This document shows positions 1 to 5,183 of a DNA stretch of 5,494 nt, piece by piece. A model generated the notes under the pieces. The model was not told the origin of the DNA. It searched no databases and was given only the letters and a program-made list of their open reading frames with translations. Made by a program: the position numbers and the translations under genes. Location: assembly GCA_020721745.1 (NCBI GenBank), contig DYMC01000159.1:1-5494 (forward strand), given 5' to 3'. This stretch comes from Lentisphaera sp. GTDB taxonomy: Bacteria; Verrucomicrobiota; Lentisphaeria; Victivallales; GWF2-50-93. Position 1 is the stretch's first letter. Every line of letters starts with the position of its first letter.

Positions 1-141
1 ATAATGGAATCCCCCGAAAAACAACAAAAAAAAAGCGGGGGGTGGGCAAATGGTGAACCTAAGCCAAATTTCGCGCCCTGAAAAATAAGATTGTTTATTA
101 TCAACGACTTTCAACTTGAAAAATTAAGAAATTTTGGCTAA
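1..141. other. A/T-rich intergenic sequence at the left edge, no gene seen
   Basis: No coding sequence is supported. CCCCCG (11-16) and CGGGGG (36-41) are complementary across a 19-nt almost pure-A loop; on the minus strand the loop is a T-run. A small palindrome TTTCAA-c-TTGAAA lies at 109-121. The piece at 13-35 (CCCC, A5, CAAC, A-run) resembles 4228-4249. Confidence 0.5.
64..85 (+). repeat. Dispersed intergenic motif, copy 1
   Basis: The 22-base segment CCAAATTTCGCGCCCTGAAA plus AA matches 4216-4237 at 19 of 22 positions, in the same orientation. Both copies lie in the A/T-rich spacers flanking the four-gene block. It may be a genome-specific extragenic repeat; two copies alone cannot prove this. 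Confidence 0.4.
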
Positions 142-184
142 AGCCCGTTTTTCCTGCGAAAAACGGGCTACGAGTGGTTCTCGT
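142..184 (-). terminator. Two abutting hairpins after the leftward gene cluster, probable transcription end
   Basis: About 15 bases past the stop codon of the exported-protein gene a 5-bp hairpin (ACGAG 170-174 with CTCGT 180-184) abuts a perfect 11-bp hairpin (142-152 with 159-169; 12 bp and a 4-nt loop if C153-G158 also pairs). The larger stem reads AGCCCGTTTTT against its complement. On the minus strand it is followed by A/T-rich sequence without an uninterrupted T-run, so it is not a textbook intrinsic terminator. It may also be a dispersed extragenic palindrome, since a stem of similar design occurs at 4508-4534. Confidence 0.45.
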
Positions 185-198
185 ATTGAATTCCGGTT

Positions 199-1038
199 TC
201 ATCCCTTCTCGACCTTGAGCAGCTCGAGAAAGTAGCTTGGCTCGTCGGAGCTTGTCGCAGGGTTCTCCGCCTTCCGGAGGACGGCGAAGACAACGATGAG
301 CTCGCCCTGCGTCAGGTCTTCGAGCCCTGATATTATTTTCTCATCCATTCTTGACGCGACGATGGGGAGGGATATCTTCTCCTTTGGCAGCAGGCAGAAG
401 AAATCCTTCTCGCTCTTCTGCGAGAATTTCGAGACCATGGGAGGGAGCTTCTGCCCGATCCCCGAAAAATGCAGGTATGTCTTCAGCTTCTTGCCGACCA
501 TCTCCCTGTATTGGATGTCTATCCGTATGGGTTTGACGAATTCGAAGGCGGACGCTGGCGCGTCGGCATCCTGCGGGGGCGCTTCTCCGGGCAGCTCCAC
601 GTCAACGACCTTCAAGTAGTATTTCTTGTCTATGGCCGTTCCCTTCTTCTCTTTCTCCTTGTTGCTCTTGTAGCTCACATCGCAGTATAGCAATATTATG
701 GTGTTTTTCTCCAGGGGATCCAGCAGATTCTTCAGATACTTGTCCTTGTTGGAAAAGATAACTGGAAGATTGTCGGAAGCACCTTCGAACTTTATGATGT
801 CGTAGCTGTCCGGCAGGAGATCCTTGTATGTCTTGATCTGATTCTTCGCCGTTTCGATGAAGGATATCCTGATCATGATTTTCTTCTCGACGTAGGCATC
901 TGGATTGTCCGCGATGTCCTGGTATTTCATGTCCTTCTCATAGGTGTCCTTCTGAATCTGTATCAACTTTTCCGCATGGAGGGCGGACGACAGAGCGATT
1001 ATCGCGGCGAGCGAAAGCGCGGCTTTGCCTGAGTTCAT
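199..1038 (-). CDS. Exported protein of unknown function with two tandem copies of one domain
   Basis: I do not recognise the family. The 279-residue protein begins with a typical signal peptide: Lys5, a hydrophobic stretch at about residues 6-20 and an A-L-H-A cleavage motif ending near residue 22, so it should be exported to the periplasm or envelope; there is no lipobox cysteine. The mature part looks duplicated. Copy A (about 52-148) has KKIMIRISF, then LPVIFSNKDKYLKNLL, then IILLYCDV, and closes with YYLKVVDVE. Copy B (about 182-277) has GKKLKTYLHF, LPIVASRMDEKIISGL, LIVVFAVL, and YFLELLKVE in the same order and with nearly the same spacing. An acidic, Pro/Ala-rich linker (about 149-165) joins them. 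The strand-rich pattern could be an OB-like or small beta-barrel fold, which is inference. The start at 1038 is chosen over an in-frame ATG at 1074 because a strong Shine-Dalgarno lies 5 nt upstream and the signal peptide begins there. Its ATG overlaps the stop of the upstream methyltransferase gene (ATGA), so translation is probably coupled. Confidence 0.85.
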   Translation of the reverse strand: MNSGKAALSLAAIIALSSALHAEKLIQIQKDTYEKDMKYQDIADNPDAYVEKKIMIRISFIETAKNQIKTYKDLLPDSYDIIKFEGASDNLPVIFSNKDKYLKNLLDPLEKNTIILLYCDVSYKSNKEKEKKGTAIDKKYYLKVVDVELPGEAPPQDADAPASAFEFVKPIRIDIQYREMVGKKLKTYLHFSGIGQKLPPMVSKFSQKSEKDFFCLLPKEKISLPIVASRMDEKIISGLEDLTQGELIVVFAVLRKAENPATSSDEPSYFLELLKVEKG

Positions 1039-1862
1039 TCTATCTCCTTTTTTGATTGTCTCGATTTTTTCCATCCCTTCTGCCTGGCCGCCTCATACAT
1101 TAGAAGCGTGGCCGACACGGCGACGTTGAGGGAGTCGGCCATACCCAGCATCGGGATGCTGACCAGCGAGTCCGAATGGGTGTTCCAGAACTGGTCGAGC
1201 CCGCACTGTTCCGAGCCCACGACTATCGCGACCGCGCCGCGCATGTCCTCGTCGCTGTAGATTTTCTTAGCATGGGGGGAGGCGGCCACGATTCTGATAT
1301 TGCTGCGTCTCAGCCATGAGAAGACGTTCTCCCGGCAGTCCTCCGCGATTGGGACGCTGAATATGGCGCCCGTGCTCGCGGTGATGACATTCGGGTTGTA
1401 GATGTCGGTGCGTTTTTCGCATACGACGACCCCGTTGGTGGCGGTTGCATCGGCGCTTCGCAGCATGGATCCCAGGTTGCCCGGCTTCTCGATGGATTCA
1501 ACGACGAGATAGCTGCCGTCGTCATGGACTGGGATTTTTTCGATGGGGTGCTCCTCGACCGGGATGGTGGCGAGCAGTCCCTCGGGCCTGTCGCGGTATG
1601 CGAATTTCGCGAAGACCTCCGGGGTGGTCTCGAAGACGGCGGCACCCTGCCGCCTTGCGGCCTCGACGAGCTTGTTCTCGTTCTCCCCGAGGAAGAGGGC
1701 GGGGCAGAAGTAGACCTCGATGATCCCGACCCCGGCCCCGATGGCGCGGGACAGGGCCCTGTAGCCCTCTATGACGGCGGTCTTCTCCTCCTCTCTGGCT
1801 TTGCGGTCTCTAAGGCGGACGAGTCGTTTCACCTTCTCGTTCTTCGGACTGCTGATGGTCAT
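1035..1862 (-). CDS. SpoU/TrmH-family RNA 2'-O-ribose methyltransferase
   Basis: The 275-residue product is a SPOUT-class methyltransferase that would transfer a methyl group from S-adenosylmethionine to a ribose 2'-OH in rRNA or tRNA. An N-terminal RNA-substrate-binding domain (about 5-100) starts with the family pattern ISSPKNEKVKRLVRLRDRK followed by IEGYRAL. The C-terminal knotted catalytic domain (about 117-262) carries all three SpoU motifs: motif 1 EKPGNLGSMLRSAD (Asn129 and Arg135), motif 2 IVVGSEQCGL (Glu218; the usual GSEG is GSEQ here) and motif 3 IPMLGMADSLNVAVSA (Ser244-Leu245-Asn246). The STGAIFSVP segment (163-171) is also family-typical. Length and two-domain layout match the RlmB/TsnR-like group, but the target nucleotide cannot be read from sequence, so I give no symbol. 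The reading frame stays open far upstream into the phosphatase gene; the start at 1862 is preferred because family homology begins there and AGGAG sits 9 nt before it. It lies 29 bp after the phosphatase gene and overlaps the next gene by 4 bp. Confidence 0.93.
   Translation of the reverse strand: MTISSPKNEKVKRLVRLRDRKAREEEKTAVIEGYRALSRAIGAGVGIIEVYFCPALFLGENENKLVEAARRQGAAVFETTPEVFAKFAYRDRPEGLLATIPVEEHPIEKIPVHDDGSYLVVESIEKPGNLGSMLRSADATATNGVVVCEKRTDIYNPNVITASTGAIFSVPIAEDCRENVFSWLRRSNIRIVAASPHAKKIYSDEDMRGAVAIVVGSEQCGLDQFWNTHSDSLVSIPMLGMADSLNVAVSATLLMYEAARQKGWKKSRQSKKEIE
1043..1049 (-). promoter_or_regulatory. Ribosome binding site that fixes the start of the exported protein
   Basis: Read on the minus strand this is AAGGAGA, a near-perfect Shine-Dalgarno, with 5 nt between GGAG and the ATG at 1038. 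It lies within the last codons of the methyltransferase gene and rules against the ATG at 1074 as start. With the ATGA overlap it suggests reinitiation or coupled translation. Confidence 0.85.
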
Positions 1863-1871
1863 TCCGCCGGG

Positions 1872-1876
1872 CTCCT
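1872..1876 (-). promoter_or_regulatory. Ribosome binding site of the SpoU methyltransferase gene
   Basis: Minus-strand AGGAG lies 9 nt before the ATG at 1862, inside the 29-nt spacer after the phosphatase stop codon. It helps to choose this start within a frame that is open for nearly 200 codons further upstream. Confidence 0.7.
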
Positions 1877-1891
1877 GACCTGTTTTGCTTT

Positions 1892-3316
1892 TTACTTGAA
1901 TTTTATGGAGACCAGGGTCTGGTCGTCGCTCTGGGGTGTGTTTCCGGTGAAGGCATCCACCGATCTTATTATGGACTCGATGGTCTGTGCCGGAGGCATC
2001 ATGGATTCGCAGGAGGAAGTGAATGTGCGCGAAAGCCTGTCTATCCCATATTCCTGCTCCGATGCATCGAGTGCCTCGGTTATACCATCGGTAAAGATGA
2101 GGATGTTCATCTCTTCCTGGAAGAAGAACTTGATGGAGTCGAATTCGCCCGCTATGTCCGGCGGGAATATACCCAGGGCGCTTCCATCCGGACATATCCT
2201 GCGGAGCTTGTGCGCCGGGACGTGGACGAAGAACTCTGTGTGTCCGGCGCGCGCCAGTTCGACGGTGCGCTCGCGCGTGTCCACCAGACAGCATGCGAGC
2301 GTTACGAACCTCTCGTCGGCGATGTCCCTGTAGAGATTTTTGCTGAGCTCCTTGAGCAGGTCGTTGAGGTTCGCGAAGCGCTCCGCCGAGGCTCTTATGA
2401 AGCTCCTCGCCATGGCCATGAGCATGCAGGCCGGGATACCTTTCCCGCATGCGTCGCCGACGACGATCAGGGTCCTGTGCTGATCTATGGGCACGAAGTC
2501 GTAGAAGTCGCCGCTGACCTCCTTTGCCGGCTTTGTGAAGGCGTGTGCAGAGAAGGATTCGTTCTCGGGGAACTCGTGTGGCAGGAGCGAGTTCTGTATT
2601 TGTTTTGCGAAGTCTATCTCCTGCTTGATTCTCTGCTGCCGGCTGAGGTCGGAGTATATGCGGACTATGTCCTGGGCCAGGACCACCTGCGAGGCGATGA
2701 ATTTCAGTGTGGCAAACTGCTCCGGGGAAATCTGGACTCCGTCTCTCCTGTTGTTCACTCCGCAGATGACACCGGTCACCTTTCCATCCTTGAGCATCGG
2801 GGCGGCGACTATCCCCTCGATCTTTATCGCTGTATCCAGTTCCATTATCCGCTGGTCCTTCTGTGCGTCAGGGATGTAGAGTGGCTCTTTGGTCAATGCG
2901 ATTTCTCCGATTAGCCCCTCGCCGACCTTTATCTTCTCCCTTCTGATGGATTCGAGAATATACTTTGGTTTTGTGAGCACGTATCCGGTGGATTTCTGGA
3001 GGGGGGGGAATGCGCCGGATATTCCAGCCGCCTTAAGGTGGTTGTCCTCATCGAGCGTGAATATGCAGAGGGAGCTGACGCCGACGAGGTCGGAGACGTA
3101 TCTGGCGGTGAGGTTGAGGGAGCTCTCTATCTCATCCACGGTCTTGATGCTGTTGGAGAAGATGGAGAGGAAGTTCTCGATCTCCTTGTTCTTGTGCATC
3201 TGGTCGTTGAATGCGCGCTTGATGGACATCACCCGGCGCCTCAGGGCAAAGGCATAGGCTCCCAGCACGGCTGCGCCGAGCAGGAGGAAGAATAGAATGG
3301 TTTTGTCGCTAGGCAT
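1892..3316 (-). CDS. Membrane-anchored GAF-domain SpoIIE/RsbU-type protein serine/threonine phosphatase
   Basis: The 474-residue signalling phosphatase has one N-terminal transmembrane segment (about 7-25, followed by RRR, so the rest is cytoplasmic), a linker helix (about 30-60), a GAF sensor domain (about 60-215, with VGEGLIGEIA at 131-140, the PLYIPDAQKDQRI segment and AAPMLKDGKVTGVI), a signalling helix (about 216-246) and a PP2C/SpoIIE catalytic domain (about 258-474). Catalytic motifs are intact: VSGDFYDF (Asp270), VGDACGKGIPA (Asp288), ERFVTLACCLVD, LARAGHTEFFV, LIFTDGITEALD (Asp410) and the C-terminal DDQTLV (Asp464-Asp465). These aspartates match the metal-binding residues of SpoIIE/RsbU enzymes, so the protein should be active with Mn2+ or Mg2+. 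In this family the usual substrate is a phosphorylated STAS-domain anti-anti-sigma protein; no such partner or anti-sigma kinase is encoded here, so the target is unknown. I see no clear Shine-Dalgarno before ATG 3316, but a start there supplies the membrane anchor. It is first in the leftward cluster. An 8-G run (3001-3008) lies inside the GAF coding region. Confidence 0.93.
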   Translation of the reverse strand: MPSDKTILFFLLLGAAVLGAYAFALRRRVMSIKRAFNDQMHKNKEIENFLSIFSNSIKTVDEIESSLNLTARYVSDLVGVSSLCIFTLDEDNHLKAAGISGAFPPLQKSTGYVLTKPKYILESIRREKIKVGEGLIGEIALTKEPLYIPDAQKDQRIMELDTAIKIEGIVAAPMLKDGKVTGVICGVNNRRDGVQISPEQFATLKFIASQVVLAQDIVRIYSDLSRQQRIKQEIDFAKQIQNSLLPHEFPENESFSAHAFTKPAKEVSGDFYDFVPIDQHRTLIVVGDACGKGIPACMLMAMARSFIRASAERFANLNDLLKELSKNLYRDIADERFVTLACCLVDTRERTVELARAGHTEFFVHVPAHKLRRICPDGSALGIFPPDIAGEFDSIKFFFQEEMNILIFTDGITEALDASEQEYGIDRLSRTFTSSCESMMPPAQTIESIIRSVDAFTGNTPQSDDQTLVSIKFK

Positions 3317-3423
3317 TTGTGGACGGGCTATGGCATGTGTTTTTGTTTTTCCGTATGGTAATATCGCCCAGAGCCTATATTTTACAATATCCGAATCGTA
3401 GTTTTTTTGACCAGAGGCCGATC
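3317..3423. promoter_or_regulatory. Divergent spacer with possible promoters for the phosphatase cluster and trpF
   Basis: This 107-bp A/T-rich spacer separates two divergent start codons and must hold both promoters if they are local. Visible elements are weak. On the plus strand TACAAT (3383-3388) could be a -10 box for trpF, but no good -35 sits 16-18 nt before it. On the minus strand TTGTAA (complement of 3382-3387) and TATTAC (complement of 3358-3363), 18 nt apart, are a 4/6 plus 4/6 match. A small palindrome ATATT-ttac-AATAT (3377-3390) covers the shared part and could be an operator or chance A/T sequence. I see no attenuator or leader peptide before trpF. Confidence 0.35.
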
Positions 3424-4080
3424 ATGGATGGAATCATAAAAATCTGCGGCGTAACCAAGCCCGAGGATGCCTTGCGCTGTCTGGGGGAGGGGGCGGACGC
3501 GCTCGGCTTCATCTCCCATCCGGGCAGCCCCAGGTTTGTTTCCCCCGGAAAAGTCTCCTCCATTGTCTCGCGCTGCATGGCGGCGCACCCGTTGTCCAGA
3601 TGCGTGGGGGTCTTCGTGTCTCCGACCATCGAATGCCTGCGCGAATATGCGGACAGCGGGCTTGACACCCTGCAGATACACTCCCGCGACTGTTCGCCGC
3701 TGGATTTCCAGGCCATCCACGAGTCCTTTCCGGCCCACGACCTGTGGATTTCATTCAACTCGCACACGCCTCCGCCATCGGAAGGGCTGGACTGCGTCGC
3801 CGCGATACATTACGACTCCTTCGATCCGAAGTCCGTCGGTGGCACCGGCCGCCTCTCCGACTGGAAGGCGGCCTTCGAGTTGAAGGAGCTCTTGAAGCGC
3901 CCCTTCATCCTGGCCGGCGGACTGACCCCGGCCAACGTTGCGAACGCAGTCGAGGCGGTCCGTCCGGACGGGGTGGATGTAAGCAGCGGCGTGGAGAAAT
4001 CGCCCGGAGTGAAGGACGTGGACAAGCTGACCCTTTTCATCCGGAACGCCAGAACGGCGTTCGACTCCCTCCGGGATTGA
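3424..4080 (+). CDS. trpF: Phosphoribosylanthranilate isomerase
   Basis: The 218-residue cytoplasmic TIM-barrel enzyme converts N-(5'-phosphoribosyl)anthranilate to the carboxyphenylamino-deoxyribulose phosphate, the third step from chorismate to tryptophan. Family motifs appear in order: IIKICGVT (catalytic Cys8), GADALGFISHPGSPR (23-37), VGVFV (61-65), LDTLQIH (80-86, where most relatives have LQLHG), YDSFDPKSVGGTG (130-142, with Asp131 matching the catalytic Asp), FILAGGLTPANV (161-172) and VDVSSGVEKSPGVKD (184-198), the phosphate-binding end. Length is close to the usual 200-215. An in-frame ATG at 3319 would add 35 residues unlike the family; the ATG at 3424, preceded by GAGG 6 nt away, begins exactly at the conserved N-terminus. 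It is monocistronic as far as visible: transcribed away from the phosphatase gene and followed by non-coding sequence, so it does not sit in a trp operon within this window. Confidence 0.96.
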   Translation: MDGIIKICGVTKPEDALRCLGEGADALGFISHPGSPRFVSPGKVSSIVSRCMAAHPLSRCVGVFVSPTIECLREYADSGLDTLQIHSRDCSPLDFQAIHESFPAHDLWISFNSHTPPPSEGLDCVAAIHYDSFDPKSVGGTGRLSDWKAAFELKELLKRPFILAGGLTPANVANAVEAVRPDGVDVSSGVEKSPGVKDVDKLTLFIRNARTAFDSLRD

Positions 4081-4149
4081 AGGGCCGCGTACGGCATGTG
4101 GCCGGTGATATTCACTGAATCTCGTCATTCTTGATACGTTGCGAAGCTT

Positions 4150-4202
4150 GCCCGCCTCTCTCCGCAGGAGAGCTGGCGGGCTTGTCCGCACCTACGGCGG
4201 AC
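4150..4202 (+). terminator. Two GC-rich hairpins downstream of trpF
   Basis: About 70 bp after the trpF stop, GCCCGCC (4150-4156) pairs with GGCGGGC (4175-4181), with an inner CTCTCC/GGAGAG stem (4158-4163 with 4167-4172) and a GCA loop. Two bases later GTCCGC (4184-4189) pairs with GCGGAC (4197-4202). No T-run follows, so termination is only suggested by position; they could equally be extragenic palindromes. The loop of the second hairpin contains the word ACCTACGGCG, which recurs at 5054-5063. Confidence 0.4.
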
Positions 4203-4465
4203 TCACGTCTTTAACCCAAATTTCGCACCCCAAAAAACAACTAAAAAAATCATCCATAAATTCTTGAAATGCAGTAAGTTATCACCCCACCCCCCCCGAC
4301 TGCGCCAGCCACCCAAACAACACCCATTCCTTGCGTTTTTTATTCAAATCCCAATCTTACAATGCTAGCCGTCATTCCAAACAAATCACGGCCTTGGGGA
4401 TGTGGAAAAATGTTATTGGCTCAATCCCTCCTGCAACAACACACAAATGCTAAAATATAAGAGCC
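4203..4465. other. A/T-rich spacer, no gene seen
   Basis: The stretch between the post-trpF hairpins and the cloverleaf has no supported coding sequence. It contains the dispersed motif at 4216-4237, an 8-C run (4290-4297), and ATTGGCTC (4415-4422), which is exactly complementary to GAGCCAAT (4461-4468) at the cloverleaf edge. TTGCGT (4331-4336) and TACAAT (4358-4363) look promoter-like but their 21-nt spacing is too long. Confidence 0.5.
4216..4237 (+). repeat. Dispersed intergenic motif, copy 2
   Basis: This is the partner of 64-85: CCAAATTTCGC is identical (11 bases), then A-CCC-CA-AAAAA. It is directly followed by an ACAAC plus A-run that resembles 17-35 at the left edge. Confidence 0.4.
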
Positions 4466-4597
4466 AATTGCAAAACTCCGGACGCGCAAGCGCGTCCCTC
4501 CATTTTTACGCCGATTTTTCGCAAAAATCGGCGTGGAGGGGCATGCTTGCCATGCCCGCGAAAGGAGTTTTGCAATTACCTCATAAATCTATGAGGT
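4466..4597. repeat. Cloverleaf-forming palindromic element with an adjoining fifth hairpin
   Basis: A perfect 14-bp outer stem (4466-4479 with 4564-4577) encloses three hairpins that abut without gaps: P2, GGACGCG/CGCGTCC (4480-4486 with 4491-4497, loop CAAG); P3, a perfect 12-bp stem (4508-4519 with 4523-4534, loop CGC) extended by CTCC/GGAG (4498-4501 with 4535-4538) beyond a 6-nt bulge; and P4, GGGCATG/CATGCCC (4539-4545 with 4551-4557, loop CTTGC). Only 4558-4563 is unpaired inside the junction. A fifth hairpin, ACCTCAT/ATGAGGT (4578-4584 with 4591-4597), follows at once. The folding is direct from sequence. Whether this is an extragenic repeat, a non-autonomous mobile element or a structured RNA is unknown. 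I see no convincing target-site duplication, and the strand is undecidable from the symmetry. Confidence 0.7.
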
Positions 4598-4628
4598 GCA
4601 AGATGAGTGCGTCAAGCACAGCTAATAT

Positions 4629-4648
4629 AAACCAGCCGGACAATTCGG
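4629..4648 (+). repeat. 20-bp degenerate direct repeat, copy 1
   Basis: AAACCAGCCGGACAATTCGG matches 4947-4966 at 16 of 20 positions, and all four differences are transitions. The copies are 318 bp apart and bracket the weak ORF region. Confidence 0.3.
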
Positions 4649-4946
4649 CACGGACAAAGGTTAGCCGCCAGCCCGGAACGAATCGGGGCGCATGGGAGGG
4701 CAACTGGCTATGCGAAGCCTCCGAAGAGGTGTTTCATCAGCCACAACGCAAGTGAAGGTATCGAGCCCCGAAATAACCATTGTTGCGCGAGGCCAGGTGC
4801 TTTCATACTTGTTTTTTGGAAGGAAGCGGTATGTCATTTTGCTGAAATGGGTTCTGATGTTTTCCCCCGCAGTAAAGCAATGGTCTAGCGGAATAAATGA
4901 CCGCACGGGTCAATATATCATTTCAGCCACCTTCTTCAAGCTGCAC

Positions 4947-4966
4947 AAACCGGCTGGATAATTCGA
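4947..4966 (+). repeat. 20-bp degenerate direct repeat, copy 2
   Basis: AAACCGGCTGGATAATTCGA is the partner of 4629-4648. Its core CCGGCTGG is also the reverse complement of CCAGCCGG in copy 1, so the two copies could pair with each other as well as align directly. Confidence 0.3.
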
Positions 4967-5035
4967 TCCCTCCCGCTCCTTTGCAGGGGCGGAGTGGATT
5001 CGCTGTCCATTTGCGAGCAGAGTCTTCATTTCTCC

Positions 5036-5097
5036 GCCGAACGCCCTGGCCCCACCTACGGCGACACGCCGTCAGAGGTGAAGGCTCATGGTTAGGC
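5036..5097 (+). repeat. Candidate integron attC recombination site
   Basis: The 62-bp segment is laid out like an attC site. The right end GTTAGGC (5091-5097) fits the R' core consensus GTTRRRY exactly. The left end GCCGAAC (5036-5042) pairs with it at 6 of 7 positions. Inside, CTGGCC (5046-5051) pairs with 5083-5090 with two bulged bases (5086, 5089), as expected for L boxes with extrahelical bases; CACCT/AGGTG (5053-5057 with 5076-5080) and ACGGCG/CGCCGT (5058-5063 with 5067-5072) make the central stem. The size is in the usual attC range. No integrase gene is present, and this region is rich in other palindromes, so chance resemblance is possible. Confidence 0.37.
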
Positions 5098-5183
5098 TTT
5101 CTTTACTGTTAGTACTCCGCCATAATGAATTGCACTATCGTTCCAGTTGGTTATGATTTTGCTGCCTTGTTTTTCTCTTTTTG

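Larger units (their letters stand above)
4598..5035. other. Stretch without a convincing gene; several complementary segments
   Basis: The longest plus-strand frame (4692-4961, 89 codons from ATG) has no good Shine-Dalgarno and no recognisable domain, and overlapping frames on both strands are nearly as long, so I do not call a gene. Complementary segments suggest folding: GGTTA (4659-4663) with TAACC (4774-4778), CGGGGC (4684-4689) with GCCCCG (4765-4770), CCTC-CGAA-GAGG (4718-4729), and GGCGGAG (4988-4994) with CTCCGCC (5032-5038), competing with an imperfect helix between about 4965-4979 and 4986-5001. These may mark a structured RNA or an old mobile-element remnant; I cannot name one. Confidence 0.3.

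Noticed and set aside
1039..1074. Twelve-residue N-terminal extension of the exported protein from ATG 1074
   Set aside because: It would bury the signal peptide behind charged residues, while a strong Shine-Dalgarno sits directly before the ATG at 1038.
1524..2333. A 269-codon open frame on the plus strand, antisense to the methyltransferase and phosphatase genes
   Set aside because: It is fully opposite two genes with clear catalytic motifs, has no recognisable domain, and is explained by GC-rich antisense composition.
1863..2450. N-terminal extension of the methyltransferase frame into the phosphatase gene
   Set aside because: The SpoU family pattern starts at the ATG at 1862, which has its own Shine-Dalgarno; the upstream 196 codons overlap the phosphatase catalytic domain and are low-complexity.
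3319..3423. Thirty-five-residue N-terminal extension of trpF
   Set aside because: It does not resemble the family, would use up the divergent promoter spacer, and a start with a ribosome site lies exactly at the conserved IIKICG strand.
4466..4597. tRNA gene or tmRNA, suggested by the cloverleaf shape
   Set aside because: It lacks the T-loop sequence, the conserved D-loop and anticodon arm features and a 7-bp acceptor stem; the 14-bp outer stem does not fit a tRNA.
4402..4755. A 117-codon plus-strand frame across the cloverleaf
   Set aside because: It runs through the palindromic element, has no domain and no good ribosome site; the frame is incidental.
4692..4961. An 89-codon plus-strand frame ending at the second direct repeat
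   Set aside because: There is no Shine-Dalgarno and no recognised domain, and competing frames on both strands are of similar length. Kept as a doubtful cassette-type ORF only.
4598..5100. Group II intron
   Set aside because: I find no GUGYG-type 5' end, no domain V hairpin with a GAAA loop and no reverse transcriptase; the resemblance is only a general impression of nested helices.
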